A stretch of DNA of 5,974 nucleotides, taken from contig JAYTQG010000268.1 of NCBI GenBank assembly GCA_043746815.1, positions 1 through 5,974 on the forward strand, given 5' to 3'. The DNA comes from JAYTQG01 sp043746815. Lineage in GTDB: Bacteria; Actinomycetota; Thermoleophilia; Miltoncostaeales; Miltoncostaeaceae. Within the stretch, counting starts at the first letter, position 1. Each line of letters begins with the position of its first letter. Of the stretch, positions 1 to 5,420 are shown piece by piece. The notes beneath the pieces were generated by a model. It was not told the DNA's origin. It saw only the letters and a program-made list of their open reading frames with translations, and searched no databases. Both the position numbers and the translations under genes were made by a program.

Positions 1-17
1 ATGGCTCGGGCAGACAC
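1..17 (-). CDS. Possible 5' end of an unidentified leftward gene (partial)
   Basis: A GTG codon at 17-15 is followed by codons for S-A-R-A, and the frame then leaves the window. What supports it is an AAGGAG Shine-Dalgarno sequence at 29-24, six bases upstream of the GTG. The frame is also open upstream as far as a TAG near 140, but I saw no better start there. Only five codons are visible, so no product can be named. If real, the gene diverges from vapB and lies downstream of the ruv operon on the same strand. The position could suit queA, which follows ruvB in some bacteria, but nothing in these five codons supports that. Confidence 0.35.
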
Positions 18-23
18 GGCGGA

Positions 24-29
24 CTCCTT
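24..29 (-). promoter_or_regulatory. Shine-Dalgarno site for the left-edge gene
   Basis: On the minus strand this reads AAGGAG, with a six-base spacer to GTG at 17. It is among the best-formed ribosome binding sites in the window and the main reason to believe in a gene leaving the left edge. A TTGACC hexamer on the same strand at 76-71 could be a -35 element, but I see no good -10 at the right distance. Confidence 0.4.
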
Positions 30-112
30 CGACCGGATGAGTGATTCCGATCCAGATACGCCGCCGCTGTGGTCAAAGGTCCGTCCCCTGAGGTGGAAAC
101 GAGCGCGTCGCG

Positions 113-148
113 GTGGAATCTTCCGGAAGCCTTGCTATCTTTACTCAC
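113..148 (+). promoter_or_regulatory. vapBC promoter with extended -10, probably leaderless
   Basis: TATCTT at 136-141 fits the TAnnnT form of a -10 box and is preceded by TGC at 133-135, which makes an extended -10 motif. The hexamer 17 bases upstream (GTGGAA, 113-118) matches the -35 consensus at only about three of six positions, which the extended -10 could offset. A transcript starting six to eight bases after the -10 box would begin at or within a base or so of the vapB ATG at 149. No Shine-Dalgarno sequence lies at a usable distance from that ATG. Promoter position and missing ribosome site both point to a leaderless mRNA. Confidence 0.55.
120..129. promoter_or_regulatory. Perfect 10-base palindrome in the vapBC promoter spacer
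   Basis: CTTCCGGAAG is a perfect palindrome lying between the proposed -35 and -10 elements of vapBC. A repressor bound here would block RNA polymerase. Type II toxin-antitoxin operons are commonly repressed by their own antitoxin or antitoxin-toxin complex at palindromes in this position. A ten-base palindrome can also occur by chance, so the operator role is inferred from position. Confidence 0.35.
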
Positions 149-163
149 ATGAGTTCAGTAAAG
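139..163. promoter_or_regulatory. Inverted repeats over the vapB start codon, candidate operator
   Basis: Two nested symmetric elements overlap here. The outer is a perfect 7-base inverted repeat, CTTTACT at 139-145 and AGTAAAG at 157-163, separated by 11 bases. The inner is ACTCA-CA-TGAGT at 143-154, centred next to the ATG at 149-151. Together they cover the end of the -10 box, the likely transcription start and the first codons of vapB. VapB is an AbrB-fold DNA-binding protein, so it may bind here to repress its own operon. Symmetry is seen; binding is inferred. Confidence 0.45.
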
Positions 164-412
164 CGCAGAGCTGGCTACACCAGGCTCTCTCCCAAACACC
201 AGGTAACCATCCCCACCGACATCGTGGCCGATGGCAAAATCCGCGTTGGGACTGAATTCTGGGTGACCAGGGAACCGAACGGGTGCATCACCTTGCACCC
301 AGAGGAAGATCTCGCTGCCATCCGCCGACGGGCGATCGATGAAACGGGCGGGAGCATGCCGGGAATCTGGAAACCGGGCGATCTTGAGCGACTGCGTGAT
401 GAGTGGCGTTAG
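149..412 (+). CDS. vapB: VapB-type antitoxin, AbrB/MazE-fold DNA-binding protein
   Basis: An 87-residue protein, probably the antitoxin that binds and neutralises the PIN toxin encoded next to it and represses the shared promoter. Residues 9-51 carry the swapped-hairpin AbrB pattern: YTRLSPKHQVTIP at 10-22, then a hydrophobic/glycine turn at 25-35 and a strand ending LHP at 49-51. The charged tail ends PGDLERLRDEW at 76-86, resembling the toxin-binding tail seen in many AbrB-type antitoxins. The ATG at 149 is preferred over an in-frame GTG at 113 because family members have few residues before the fold and because the -10 box lies at 136-141, between the two. The last 10 bases overlap vapC, indicating translational coupling. 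Family call is firm; DNA target and partner are inferred from context. Confidence 0.85.
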   Translation: MSSVKRRAGYTRLSPKHQVTIPTDIVADGKIRVGTEFWVTREPNGCITLHPEEDLAAIRRRAIDETGGSMPGIWKPGDLERLRDEWR

Positions 413-789
413 TCGTTCTGGATGCGAGTGTCCTTATCGCCCTCCTGGACCCAGACGACGCCCTGCACGCACCGGCGAAGACGGGATTTCACGCCGTTGA
501 AGACGGCGATTTGGTCCTCCCGGCGTCCGCACTGTCCGAGACCCTGGTTTTGCCTGCTCGCGCTGGACGGGCAGCCCAGGTGCGCGCCCAAATCGACCTC
601 CTCCGAATCAGGATCGAACCGCTCTCCGAGTCGGCAGCCGCAGTCGCCGCCGAACTTCGCGGGCGCCACCCAAGCCTGCGTCTGCCGGACGCGCTCATTC
701 TGGCGACCGGTGATGTCCTGGACGCTGATGCCATTCTCACCGCGGACCGACGATGGACCGCTTGGAGCGACCGCGTCCGCCTGATCTAA
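403..789 (+). CDS. vapC: VapC-type toxin, PIN-domain ribonuclease
   Basis: A 128-residue PIN-domain protein of normal VapC length. PIN toxins are Mg-dependent RNases; known VapCs cut tRNA or rRNA and so stop translation. All four acidic residues expected in the active site are present: D7 (VVLDAS), E46 (ALSETL), D96 (LPDALIL) and D115 (LTADRRW). The toxin therefore looks intact. The GTG at 403 lies inside vapB, with a 10-base overlap and no clear Shine-Dalgarno sequence, so toxin translation probably depends on ribosomes finishing vapB. That is a common way to keep antitoxin in excess. The gene converges on ruvB with 34 bases between their ends. The RNA target cannot be told from sequence. 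Confidence 0.9.
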   Translation: MALVVLDASVLIALLDPDDALHAPAKTGFHAVEDGDLVLPASALSETLVLPARAGRAAQVRAQIDLLRIRIEPLSESAAAVAAELRGRHPSLRLPDALILATGDVLDADAILTADRRWTAWSDRVRLI

Positions 790-801
790 GTGCGCTTCCG
801 C

Positions 802-825
802 AACCTGGGTGGAATCCGCCCGGTT
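802..825. terminator. Bulged hairpin between convergent vapC and ruvB ends
   Basis: AACC-T-GGGTGG (802-812), loop AAT (813-815), then CCGCCCGGTT (816-825) folds into a ten-pair stem with one bulged T at 806 and one G-T pair. It sits between two converging genes and reaches into the ruvB stop codon (TAA, 826-824 on the minus strand). It could end or protect transcripts from both directions. Neither side has a run of T, so a classical intrinsic terminator is not shown. A smaller TGCG/CGCA hairpin at 791-802 adjoins it. Structure is seen; termination is inferred. Confidence 0.4.
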
Positions 826-1849
826 AGAAGAGCGGCGGCTGCCCGTCCCGCGGGCGAGGCTCGGCGAGACCGAGGTGGCGATACGCGCGCGGAGTAGCGA
901 CCCGGCCCCTGGGGGTCCGAAGGAGTAGCCCAACTTGCAGGAGAAATGGCTCGTGAACATCTTCAACGGTGTCCGAGGACTCTCCGACCGCGTCAGAGAG
1001 TGTGTTTAGGCCAATGGCACGACCTTCGAAGGTCTCGCAGAGCACCCTCAAGAGCTTGCGGTCCAACTCGTCAAGTCCAAGCGCGTCCACCTCCAGGAGC
1101 GCCAGGGCTTCGTCCGCAATTGCAGCGTTAACGACCGCATGACCCCGGACCTGAGCGACATCGCGTACCCGGCGGAGCAGGCGGTTCGCAATTCGCGGCG
1201 TCCCCCGTGAGCGCCGGGCAATTGCCCCGGCACCGTCCGGGTCGACCTCCACACCGAGGATTCCCGCCGAGCGCGTCACGATCTGGGCGAGTTCCTCCGG
1301 ACGGTAGTAGTCCAGCCGCTCGACCACCCCAAACCGGTCGCGTAGCGGGGTGGTCAAGAGGCCACTTCGTGTCGTCGCGCCGACGAGGGTAAACCTGGGC
1401 ACATCCAGGCGAAGTGTGCGCGCCGAGGGTCCCTGTCCGAGGATGACATCCATCTGAAAGTCCTCCATTGCCGGGTAGAGGACCTCCTCGATCGCGCGGT
1501 TCAATCGGTGGATTTCGTCAATGAACAGCACGTCGCCGGGGGCAAGCGCCGTCAGGATCGCTGCGAGGTCGCCCTTGCGCTCCAAGGCGGGGCCACTCGT
1601 GACGTGAAACTCGGCACCCATTTCAGCGGCCAAAATTGCCGCCAGCGAGGTCTTGCCAAGGCCGGGAGGTCCAGCCAAAAGTACGTGATCCAGGGCTTCC
1701 CCCCGCCCTTGGGCGGCCTGCAAAAAGATGCCCAACTTCTCACGAATGGTCTCCTGCCCGATGAAGGCGTCCAGCGACTTCGGACGGAGCGACTGGTCGA
1801 GGTCATCCTCGGCCCCCGCCGCCGCAGGACGTGTGAGGGGATCGGTCAC
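824..1849 (-). CDS. ruvB: RuvB, Holliday junction branch-migration ATPase
   Basis: A 341-residue hexameric AAA+ motor that, bound to RuvA, pumps DNA through Holliday junctions during recombinational repair. Visible motifs: Walker A GPPGLGKT at 60-67; Walker B LFIDEIH at 108-114; the RuvA-contacting beta-hairpin region at about 134-151; sensor 1 GATTR at 157-161; arginine finger R170 in PLRDRFG; sensor 2 R219 in RGTPR. The C-terminal winged-helix domain, about residues 260-330, contains RTPRGR. Length is close to the E. coli protein, with a short extra tail ending PPLF. The GTG start overlaps the ruvA stop by four bases (GTGA) and has only a weak upstream GGAA, so coupling to ruvA is likely. 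Nothing looks damaged. Confidence 0.97.
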   Translation of the reverse strand: MTDPLTRPAAAGAEDDLDQSLRPKSLDAFIGQETIREKLGIFLQAAQGRGEALDHVLLAGPPGLGKTSLAAILAAEMGAEFHVTSGPALERKGDLAAILTALAPGDVLFIDEIHRLNRAIEEVLYPAMEDFQMDVILGQGPSARTLRLDVPRFTLVGATTRSGLLTTPLRDRFGVVERLDYYRPEELAQIVTRSAGILGVEVDPDGAGAIARRSRGTPRIANRLLRRVRDVAQVRGHAVVNAAIADEALALLEVDALGLDELDRKLLRVLCETFEGRAIGLNTLSDAVGESSDTVEDVHEPFLLQVGLLLRTPRGRVATPRAYRHLGLAEPRPRDGQPPLF

Positions 1850-2436
1850 GATTTCCGAAGCCGGGCGAGGCCGTGACGGACGAGTTCTTCCGCGCCCAGC
1901 GCACCGTCGGCGTCGGCCAGCGCACCGTCGGCCTCATCGGAGCCAAAACCCAAGGAAATCAGGGCATCACGCGCCGACAGGAAGACGTCTGCCTGCTGCC
2001 CGACGTTGCTTGCCACGGCGGTCACCGCGCCGCCGTCGCCCATCCGGTCTTTCAGCTCCAGGACGACACGCTCGGCGGTCCGCTTTCCAACGCCAGTCGC
2101 GCGCTGGATTTTGGCGCTATCGCCACGCGCGATGGCGAGCCGAAGCGCGTCAGTTGAGTCGACCGAACAGATCGCGAGCGCAACTTTCGGCCCGACTTGG
2201 CTGACGCTAATCAACTGCTCGAAGAGGCGCCGCTCGGAGTCCTCGGCGAAGCCGTAGAGATCGAGCGCGTCCTCACGGACGACAAGGTGCGTCGACAGGG
2301 AGACGGTCCCACCAAGCAGGGGAAACGACCGCGCCGAGGTGGCCGAAACCCTCACGTAGAGCCCCACTCCCCCAACCTCCACGATGACCGCATCAGCTTC
2401 GAGCGCCGCAAGGCGCCCGCTCAGGGACCGGATCAC
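1846..2436 (-). CDS. ruvA: RuvA, Holliday junction-binding subunit
   Basis: A 196-residue protein that binds four-way junctions as a tetramer and loads RuvB. Residues 1-63 form the OB-fold domain (VEVGGVG at 19-25, REDALDLYGF at 54-63). Two helix-hairpin-helix motifs follow, VSQVGPKVALA at 78-88 and ATGVGKRTAE at 113-122. The C-terminal RuvB-binding domain, from about 150, ends ELVRHGLARL. The GTG at 2436 is chosen because it puts MIRSLSGRL at the N-terminus, like other RuvA proteins, and lies 10 bases after the ruvC stop. The frame is open further upstream, but that part only shadows ruvC. No clear Shine-Dalgarno sequence is visible. An in-frame 21-base tandem duplication lies in the C-terminal domain. 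Confidence 0.95.
   Translation of the reverse strand: MIRSLSGRLAALEADAVIVEVGGVGLYVRVSATSARSFPLLGGTVSLSTHLVVREDALDLYGFAEDSERRLFEQLISVSQVGPKVALAICSVDSTDALRLAIARGDSAKIQRATGVGKRTAERVVLELKDRMGDGGAVTAVASNVGQQADVFLSARDALISLGFGSDEADGALADADGALGAEELVRHGLARLRKS
1896..1932. repeat. Tandem 16-base repeat with 21-base period inside ruvA
   Basis: CCAGCGCACCGTCGGC occurs at 1896-1911 and again, identically, at 1917-1932. The 21-base period keeps the ruvA frame and gives the protein ADGAL twice, seven residues apart. It falls in the alanine-rich start of the C-terminal RuvB-binding domain. A slipped-strand duplication of seven codons is the simplest explanation. Confidence 0.8.
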
Positions 2437-2446
2437 GCTAGCGAGG

Positions 2447-2938
2447 TTACTTGGCCCGCCCGACGGCAGCCGCGAACGGTTGGGCGCCCAAGTGGCAGAG
2501 CGCCGCGGCCAGCGCGTCAGCCTCATGGTCGCTCGTCGGCGTCGCCCCGGTAAGGCGCGTCACCATTGCCCGCACCTGCGTCTTGTCCGCTCGGCCGCTT
2601 CCGCTGACGGCCTGCTTGATGGCATTCGGCGTGTACTCCGTCACGGCGACACCACCGGCCGCCACCGCGGTGAGGAGCGCACCGCGCGCCTCAGCCATCC
2701 CCATCGCCGATTTGCTCACGGGGTGGACAAACCAGCTCTCCACGGAGGCAGCCTCGATGACGTACGCCTCCAGTACTTCGGCGACCGCCCGGTACAGCGC
2801 AAGGAGGCGCTCCGCATGGGGTGTCGCAGGTTTCGTCCTGACCGTCGTCAGGAGCTCCGCCGTGAGGCGACTGCCCTTGCCGACAAGTACCGCGATACCA
2901 GTTGACGCAAGCCCCGGGTCAATCCCCAGGACGATCAC
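2447..2938 (-). CDS. ruvC: RuvC, Holliday junction endonuclease
   Basis: A 163-residue dimeric nuclease with an RNase H-like fold that cuts Holliday junctions symmetrically once RuvAB has moved them. The N-terminus VLGIDPGLASTG is diagnostic. The active-site residues are D7, E67 (VESWF), H138 and D141 (DHEADALA). A histidine at the third position, where E. coli has aspartate, is known from other lineages including Thermus, so the enzyme should be active. The DNA-contacting segment EYTPNAIKQAVSGSGRADK at 101-119 is well kept. The GTG start overlaps the yebC stop as GTGA, and a GGAGG lies 10 bases upstream within yebC. ruvA follows after 10 bases. Confidence 0.96.
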   Translation of the reverse strand: MIVLGIDPGLASTGIAVLVGKGSRLTAELLTTVRTKPATPHAERLLALYRAVAEVLEAYVIEAASVESWFVHPVSKSAMGMAEARGALLTAVAAGGVAVTEYTPNAIKQAVSGSGRADKTQVRAMVTRLTGATPTSDHEADALAAALCHLGAQPFAAAVGRAK

Positions 2939-3684
2939 CCCGCGACCGCCTCCAACACGTCTTCCGAGATGTCGAAGTTCGCGTGAACTTCCTGCACGTC
3001 GTCGTTTTCCTCCAGAAGGTCGACCAGTCGTAGCACTTGGCGGGCCTCCTTCTCGGGTGTCTCGATGGTGGTCTTCGGGATCATGGTCAGCTCCGCCGAG
3101 GCCAGCGCGAAGCCACCCGCCTCCAATGTCCGACGTACGTTTGCAAGCTCGTGTGGGTCGGTGACGACCGCCCAGTGGCCGCCTTCATCGGTGATGTCCT
3201 CGGCGCCTGCTTCCAGTGCCGCGTCCATCAGCGACTCTTCGTCGATCCCCTCGCCCTCAATCACGATCATGCCCTTGCGGTCAAACTGCCAGGCCACGCT
3301 GCCCGGTGCGCCCAGCCCGCCTCCTGCCTTACTGAAAATGTGTCGCACATCGCTGGCCGTGCGATTGCGGTTGTCGGTCAGGGCATGCACCAAAAACGCA
3401 ACGCCACCGGCACCGTAGCCCTCGTAGGTCACGGCCTCGTAGTCCGCACCCTCGCCGGAACCGGCGCCACGCTGGATTGCACGGTCGATGTTGTCCTTGG
3501 GCATCGAGGCATCTCGCGCTTTCTGGACGGCGGTCGCGAGGGTGGCGTTCGACTCGGGGTCGCCTCCCCCCTCTTTCGCCGCGACAATGATCGCGCGCGA
3601 GAGCTTCGAGAAGAGCTGGCCGCGCTTTGCGTCGGCGGCGCCCTTCTTCCGCTTGATGGTGGCCCACTTGCTATGCCCGGACAC
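2935..3684 (-). CDS. yebC: YebC/TACO1-family regulator
   Basis: A 249-residue protein of normal length for the YebC/PmpR/TACO1 family. Members have been described as DNA-binding regulators, and more recently as translation factors that relieve stalling at proline runs; which role applies here is not visible. Family marks: MSGHSKWATIKRKKG at 1-15, MPKDNIDRAI at 61-70, TYEGYGAGGVA at 86-96, TDNRNRT at 103-109, GAPGSVAWQF at 125-134, and LLEENDDVQEVHANFDI near the C-terminus. The GTG at 3684 is chosen because MSGHSKW is the universal N-terminus, and GGGGGAG lies just upstream. An upstream in-frame ATG at 3762 would add 26 unrelated residues inside pdxT. The start overlaps the pdxT end by 14 bases. 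Location next to ruvC is conserved widely. Confidence 0.95.
   Translation of the reverse strand: MSGHSKWATIKRKKGAADAKRGQLFSKLSRAIIVAAKEGGGDPESNATLATAVQKARDASMPKDNIDRAIQRGAGSGEGADYEAVTYEGYGAGGVAFLVHALTDNRNRTASDVRHIFSKAGGGLGAPGSVAWQFDRKGMIVIEGEGIDEESLMDAALEAGAEDITDEGGHWAVVTDPHELANVRRTLEAGGFALASAELTMIPKTTIETPEKEARQVLRLVDLLEENDDVQEVHANFDISEDVLEAVAG
2949..2953 (-). promoter_or_regulatory. Shine-Dalgarno site for ruvC inside yebC
   Basis: GGAGG on the minus strand lies 10 bases before the ruvC GTG at 2938, within the last codons of yebC. It supports the GTGA start overlap. ruvC may recruit its own ribosomes as well as those finishing yebC. Confidence 0.5.
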
Positions 3685-4315
3685 GGACTCCCCCTGTGTT
3701 CTGTTGCGCCTCCGATCGGCGCTCTCGAACGATATCGAGGAAGTACGCATGAAGGCGCGCATCCTCGGTGAATTCCGGATGGAATGCCGCCGCTAGCAGG
3801 TCACCCTGGCGGACCAGAACGGGTCGCCCGGCGTATGACGCCAGCGTCTGCACCTCCGGGCCAGCCTCCTCAATCCACGGAGCCCGAATGAAGACCCCAT
3901 CGAGGGTTGACTCGCCGAGCACGGGGACGTTCAACGGCGCCTCAAAACTCGCCTGCTGACGCCCGTAGGCGTTTCGCCGCACGGTCATGTCGATCCCACC
4001 GAGTAGTGGCTGTGTGCCCCCGGTGGTGGCCCGCGCCAGCATAATCATCCCTGCACACGTCCCGAATACCGGCAGGCCAGCGCTGATCGCTGCTCGCATC
4101 GAATCGAGCAGGCCTGATTCGCCAGCGACAAGGCCCACCGTACTGCTCTCCCCGCCCGGCAAGATGAGACCGTCAAGGTCCGCCAACTGTTCTGACGTGC
4201 GTACCTGACGCGCATCAGCTCCCGCCGCCGCCACCAACGCCTCGTGCTCGGAGAACGAGCCCTGCACGGCCAGGACGCCGATTGTCAGGCGCCCTGGCAC
4301 GGCGTGAATGCTCAC
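3671..4315 (-). CDS. pdxT: PdxT, glutaminase subunit of pyridoxal 5'-phosphate synthase
   Basis: A 214-residue class I glutamine amidotransferase. It hydrolyses glutamine and channels the ammonia to PdxS for vitamin B6 (PLP) synthesis. The catalytic triad is complete: C87 in GTCAGM, and H179 and E181 in FHPEF. Also present are the family motifs LPGGESST at 52-59, RNAYGRQ at 114-120 and FIRAP at 142-146. The GTG at 4315 overlaps the pdxS stop as GTGA, but a run of six G directly touches it, leaving little room for a normal ribosome site. The in-frame GTG at 4300 (codon 6) is an alternative start that would still keep the whole fold. The 3' end overlaps yebC by 14 bases. Function is firm; exact start is not. 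Confidence 0.96.
   Translation of the reverse strand: MSIHAVPGRLTIGVLAVQGSFSEHEALVAAAGADARQVRTSEQLADLDGLILPGGESSTVGLVAGESGLLDSMRAAISAGLPVFGTCAGMIMLARATTGGTQPLLGGIDMTVRRNAYGRQQASFEAPLNVPVLGESTLDGVFIRAPWIEEAGPEVQTLASYAGRPVLVRQGDLLAAAFHPEFTEDARLHAYFLDIVRERRSEAQQNTGGVRVRA
3688..3694 (-). promoter_or_regulatory. Shine-Dalgarno site for yebC
   Basis: GGGGGAG on the minus strand ends three bases before the GTG at 3684, inside the pdxT reading frame. The spacing is short, but the purine run helps choose this GTG as the yebC start. Confidence 0.45.
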
Positions 4316-5220
4316 CCCCCGCGAACCTGCATCAACTGATGCGGCGCGAGGCTGTCAATGGGGATCCCCGGCATCGCATCGCGAATTCCCCTGGAAACAC
4401 GGGCAATGATGTCGGCGTCTTGGAAGTGCGTGGTCGCCTCGACAACGGCCCGGGCCATCGCCTCGGGGTCCTGGGCTTTGAAGATTCCGCTCCCGACGAA
4501 TACACCCTCCGCGCCAAGTTGCATCATCAGCGCCGCGTCGGCGGGTGTCGCGATGCCACCCGCGGAGAAGTTGACCACGGGCAGGCGTCCGGTCTCGGCG
4601 ACCTGCTGGACAAGGTGCAGCGGCGCACGCAGTTCCTTCGCGGCGACGTACAGCTCATCCGGGCTCATGGCCGCAAGCTGCCGGATGCCGCCCTGGATGG
4701 CGCGCATGTGACGGACGGCCTCGACCACGTTGCCGGTCCCCGCCTCACCCTTGGTGCGAATCATCGCGGCACCCTCGGCGATGCGGCGAAGCGCCTCGCC
4801 CAGATCAGTGGCACCACAGACGAACGGGATCGTGAAGGCGTGCTTGTCGACGTGGTTGGATTCGTCCGCGGGCGTCAGCACTTCGCTTTCATCGATGTAG
4901 TCGACATCCAGCGCAGCGAGGACCTGAGCCTCCACGAAGTGGCCGATCCGGCACTTCGCCATGACGGGAATCTGGACGGTCTCCTGAATCCCGATGATCA
5001 TCTCGGGATCGCTCATCCTGGCGACGCCACCGTCGGCTCGAATGTCGGACGGGATGCGCTCCAACGCCATAACGGCGCACGCGCCCGCATCCTCAGCAAT
5101 CTTGGCCTGGGCAGGGTTCGTGACGTCCATGATGACGCCGCCCTTCAAGCTCTGGGCGTGTCCACTCTTGACGCGCATCGTGCCCGTGCGTCCGTTCCCA
5201 GCGTTCTCCTCGATCCCCAC
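4312..5220 (-). CDS. pdxS: PdxS, synthase subunit of pyridoxal 5'-phosphate synthase
   Basis: A 302-residue TIM-barrel enzyme. It builds PLP from ribose 5-phosphate, glyceraldehyde 3-phosphate and ammonia from PdxT, usually as a 12-mer decorated with PdxT. Key residues are present: D32 in GGVIMDV, the ribose-binding lysine K89 in VMAKCRIGH, and the second lysine K157 in RTKGE. VNFSAGGIATPADAALMMQL and FVGSGIFK form the phosphate-binding end. The GTG at 5220 is preferred because GGAGGG lies four bases upstream and the length then fits the family (about 290-300). An ATG at 5232 would add four residues; a frame start at 5319 adds unrelated sequence. It is the first gene of the six-gene operon, so DNA-repair genes probably share its promoter. 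Confidence 0.97.
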   Translation of the reverse strand: MGIEENAGNGRTGTMRVKSGHAQSLKGGVIMDVTNPAQAKIAEDAGACAVMALERIPSDIRADGGVARMSDPEMIIGIQETVQIPVMAKCRIGHFVEAQVLAALDVDYIDESEVLTPADESNHVDKHAFTIPFVCGATDLGEALRRIAEGAAMIRTKGEAGTGNVVEAVRHMRAIQGGIRQLAAMSPDELYVAAKELRAPLHLVQQVAETGRLPVVNFSAGGIATPADAALMMQLGAEGVFVGSGIFKAQDPEAMARAVVEATTHFQDADIIARVSRGIRDAMPGIPIDSLAPHQLMQVRGG

Positions 5221-5224
5221 GTCA

Positions 5225-5230
5225 CCCTCC
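5225..5230 (-). promoter_or_regulatory. Shine-Dalgarno site that sets the pdxS start
   Basis: GGAGGG on the minus strand is followed by TGAC and then GTG at 5220. The alternative ATG at 5232-5230 overlaps this site and has no purine-rich sequence of its own upstream. This favours the GTG. Confidence 0.6.
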
Positions 5231-5242
5231 ATGCGTCGACCC

Positions 5243-5292
5243 GCGGGACAACCCCGCCTGCGAAGTGTAAAGCGCAATGTCCCAGCGCAGCG
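5243..5292 (-). promoter_or_regulatory. Tentative promoter and leader hairpin of the pdxS operon
   Basis: On the minus strand TACACT (5269-5264) fits a -10 box of the TAnnnT form. The hexamer 17 bases upstream (CGCTGC, 5292-5287) is a poor -35. Transcription would start near 5257, giving a leader of about 37 bases. The leader would open with a small hairpin, GCGGG-GTTGT-CCCGC, at 5257-5243. It is the best promoter-like site in the 200-base gap between the HEAT-repeat gene and pdxS. No recognisable riboswitch or repressor site is seen in the gap. Confidence 0.3.
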
Positions 5293-5420
5293 GGGGACGC
5301 GCAGACGAGGGCCGTCCATCCCACGCGACGATCTGAGCCAGGCCCGTCTCTTGCCTTGTCGATCGCGCGGGTCGCAACGACATGCCAGCCACGGGGTACC
5401 TGACTGCCCGGGATTCGTCC

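Noticed and set aside
1..255. Plus-strand open frame of 84 codons from the first base
   Set aside because: It has no recognisable protein pattern, overlaps the vapB start in another frame, and has no visible ribosome site. The vapB frame explains the region.
409..966. Minus-strand open frame of 185 codons
   Set aside because: It is antisense to all of vapC and overlaps the end of ruvB in another frame. No family features are seen; such shadow frames are common in GC-rich DNA.
2437..2526. N-terminal extension of ruvA by 30 codons
   Set aside because: The extra residues overlap the ruvC coding end in another frame and are absent from RuvA proteins. MIRSLSGRL at 2436 matches the normal N-terminus.
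3037..3771. Plus-strand open frame of 244 codons opposite yebC
   Set aside because: Antisense shadow of a well-supported gene, with low-complexity composition and no motif.
5221..5319. Longer pdxS start at 5319
   Set aside because: It adds arginine-rich residues unlike any PdxS N-terminus and would cover the tentative promoter. A good ribosome site supports 5220.
4282..5403. Plus-strand open frame of 373 codons opposite pdxS
   Set aside because: It mirrors the pdxS codons and shows no protein family pattern. PdxS is certain from its active-site motifs, so this is a shadow.
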